Of a stretch of DNA of 6,611 bases, positions 5,363-6,611 are shown piece by piece; position 1 is the first letter of the stretch, and each line of letters starts with the position of its first letter. This DNA is from Candidatus Avacholeplasma faecigallinarum (GTDB lineage: Bacteria > Bacillota_I > Bacilli_A > Acholeplasmatales > Anaeroplasmataceae): contig DVKU01000154.1 in the NCBI GenBank assembly GCA_018715825.1, positions 1-6,611 of the forward strand. Reading direction: 5' to 3'. The notes under the pieces are model-generated. The model did not search any database. It saw nothing but the letters and a program-made list of their open reading frames with translations, and had not been told where the DNA came from. Both the position numbers and the translations under genes were made by a program.

Positions 5363-6611
5363 CTAAAGGTGTTTTAAGAAAGTTAAGATTTAGAGAGCTA
5401 TTATATAATTATAAATCATTTATATCTATTATTTTAATAGCAACTCTTTGTGTCGCTTTATTTACAGGTCTTTATGCAAATTATCGAAATTTTGCAATAA
5501 AGGTTGATACTTTTTACGATAAAACCAATATGCCTGATTATTTTGTAACATTAACTAAATATGATTCATTTGATTTAGATTTTATAAGTAATATAGATGG
5601 TGTTGAACAGGCTGAAGTAAGAGCTTATTTACCAATTCAATACCAGACAAAGACAGTTACAATCATAGTTTGTGATGATGATTCTAAATTATCTGTCCCA
5701 ATTGATGGATATGATGACGGTGTATTAGTTACTCAAAATTTTTTAAATACATTTAATTATAAAGTTGGTGATTCAGTTAAAGTATCATTACCAATTGAAC
5801 AACAATTTACTATCCCAAGTAATATGGTTAATGTCGGGGAAAGTGATTATTTATCTAATGGTGAAATTCAGATGTCATTTACCATAACTGGGGTTATGAA
5901 GCATCCTGAAAATATTGAAAATAATAGTATTTATTCTGGTTTAATATATCTAAATAGTTCTAATTTTATTCAGGCTATAAAAGATCAATTCAGTCTTACT
6001 TATAATTCAATATTTAATAATTTATTTAGTGAACAGATTAATGATATTTGCCAAATTGATAATTTTATCAATCAAATTATTATTAAGTCTAATATAGATG
6101 TAAAGGATGAAATAAATAATTATTATGTAGATAAGCCCAGTTCAAATTTGTTATCATTGTTATCTAGGGATTCATTTCCAACCAATAGTTCGATTGAAAT
6201 GGATGTTGTTCAAGCTAAACAGCTTTTATTTGTCTTTCCAATCGTATTTTATTTAGTTGGCGTTCTAGTGATAATAACATCAGTTAAAGAGTTAATTCAT
6301 AAAGAAACTAAAAATATAGGTATTTTATCTCAATTGGGCTTTTCTAAAGTGGAGATAATTGCACATTATTCCTTAATTGCAGTATTATTGGTTACTATTG
6401 GAGCCATTTTGGGGGTTATTTTAGGTCCTAGCATAATTCCTAATATTATGGGAGCTAAATACGAAATACTTTATAACCTGGAGCCTTGTAAATTACCTAT
6501 TTTTTATATGCCTTATTTATTTTGTTTTTTAATTATAATCTTAGTAGCAGTTTTTGCAAGTATTATTATCTCTTATCAAGTTGTCAATCAAATGCCGGCT
6601 ATAATATTACG
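5356..6611 (+). CDS. ABC transporter permease, FtsX family (3' end outside window)
   Basis: The frame is open from GTG at 5356 to the right edge, 418 codons plus CG, so the next residue must be Arg. The GTG lies inside the ATPase gene (7-base overlap), and an in-frame TGA at 5347-5349 rules out an earlier start. AAGGT (5339-5343) is a loosely spaced ribosome-binding site, so coupling to the ATPase is likely. The first helix is at about 20-41. A large extracellular domain spans about 45-285. The FtsX domain has helices near 291-310, 337-360 and 386-407. After the first of these comes the coupling segment E-T-K-N-I-G-I-L-S-Q-L-G-F-S (317-330), which contacts the ATPase. The visible part ends in N-Q-M-P-A-I-I-L-(R), the usual close of an FtsX domain. 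The protein may stop soon after, as a four-helix MacB-like subunit, or continue into a second FtsX domain. The substrate is unknown. Confidence 0.92.
   Translation, partial: MVAKGVLRKLRFRELLYNYKSFISIILIATLCVALFTGLYANYRNFAIKVDTFYDKTNMPDYFVTLTKYDSFDLDFISNIDGVEQAEVRAYLPIQYQTKTVTIIVCDDDSKLSVPIDGYDDGVLVTQNFLNTFNYKVGDSVKVSLPIEQQFTIPSNMVNVGESDYLSNGEIQMSFTITGVMKHPENIENNSIYSGLIYLNSSNFIQAIKDQFSLTYNSIFNNLFSEQINDICQIDNFINQIIIKSNIDVKDEINNYYVDKPSSNLLSLLSRDSFPTNSSIEMDVVQAKQLLFVFPIVFYLVGVLVIITSVKELIHKETKNIGILSQLGFSKVEIIAHYSLIAVLLVTIGAILGVILGPSIIPNIMGAKYEILYNLEPCKLPIFYMPYLFCFLIIILVAVFASIIISYQVVNQMPAIIL

Noticed and set aside
1..6611. Mobile element, phage, CRISPR or defence system
   Set aside because: No transposase, integrase, nuclease or repeat array is seen, and base composition and codon use look uniform across all genes.

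Overview
The window is very AT-rich (clearly below 35 % G+C by eye) and gene-dense. Its purine-rich Shine-Dalgarno sites, sigma-A-type promoters and short hairpin/T-tract terminators point to a low-GC Gram-positive bacterium (Bacillota, or a Mollicutes-related gut lineage). TGA acts as a stop (end of the antiporter gene) and TGG encodes Trp, so it does not use the Mycoplasma code. The MEP-pathway gene ispH means isoprenoids are probably made by the non-mevalonate route. No species can be named from the sequence alone.

Layout. (1) 1-485, +: the 3' end of a CPA1-type cation:proton antiporter, entering from upstream. (2) 482-1798, +: a near-consensus extended -10 promoter overlaps the antiporter stop and is followed at once by a terminator-like hairpin. 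A two-gene operon then encodes a DUF5662 protein and a six-helix DUF2238/YjdF-like membrane protein. (3) 1766-1798: a terminator that works in both directions between convergent genes. (4) 1801-3435, -: a two-gene isoprenoid operon, uppS then ispH, with overlapping reading frames and a strong promoter. (5) 3429-4617, +: divergently transcribed alpha/beta hydrolase, followed by a small alpha-helical protein whose pattern resembles a ferritin-like bundle without metal ligands. A four-codon ORF lies just before that second gene. (6) 4616-6611, +: an ABC exporter operon, with an ATPase of the MacB/LolD/FtsE class and an FtsX-family permease that starts on a GTG inside the ATPase gene and runs off the right edge.

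How the genes work together. IspH makes IPP/DMAPP, and UppS uses IPP to build undecaprenyl diphosphate, the carrier lipid for cell-wall synthesis, so that operon joins the supply and use of one metabolite. The ATPase and permease form one complex at the cytoplasmic membrane. The DUF5662/DUF2238 pair and the hydrolase/helical-protein pair look co-transcribed, but their functions are not known.

I see no tRNA or rRNA gene, CRISPR array, insertion sequence, phage gene or riboswitch, and no gap above 300 bases without a gene. Most of the window looks like ordinary chromosomal housekeeping DNA. The points worth a second look are the promoter-hairpin arrangement at 482-547, the tiny ORF at 4117-4131, the helical protein at 4128-4589, and the shared -35 region of the divergent promoters.
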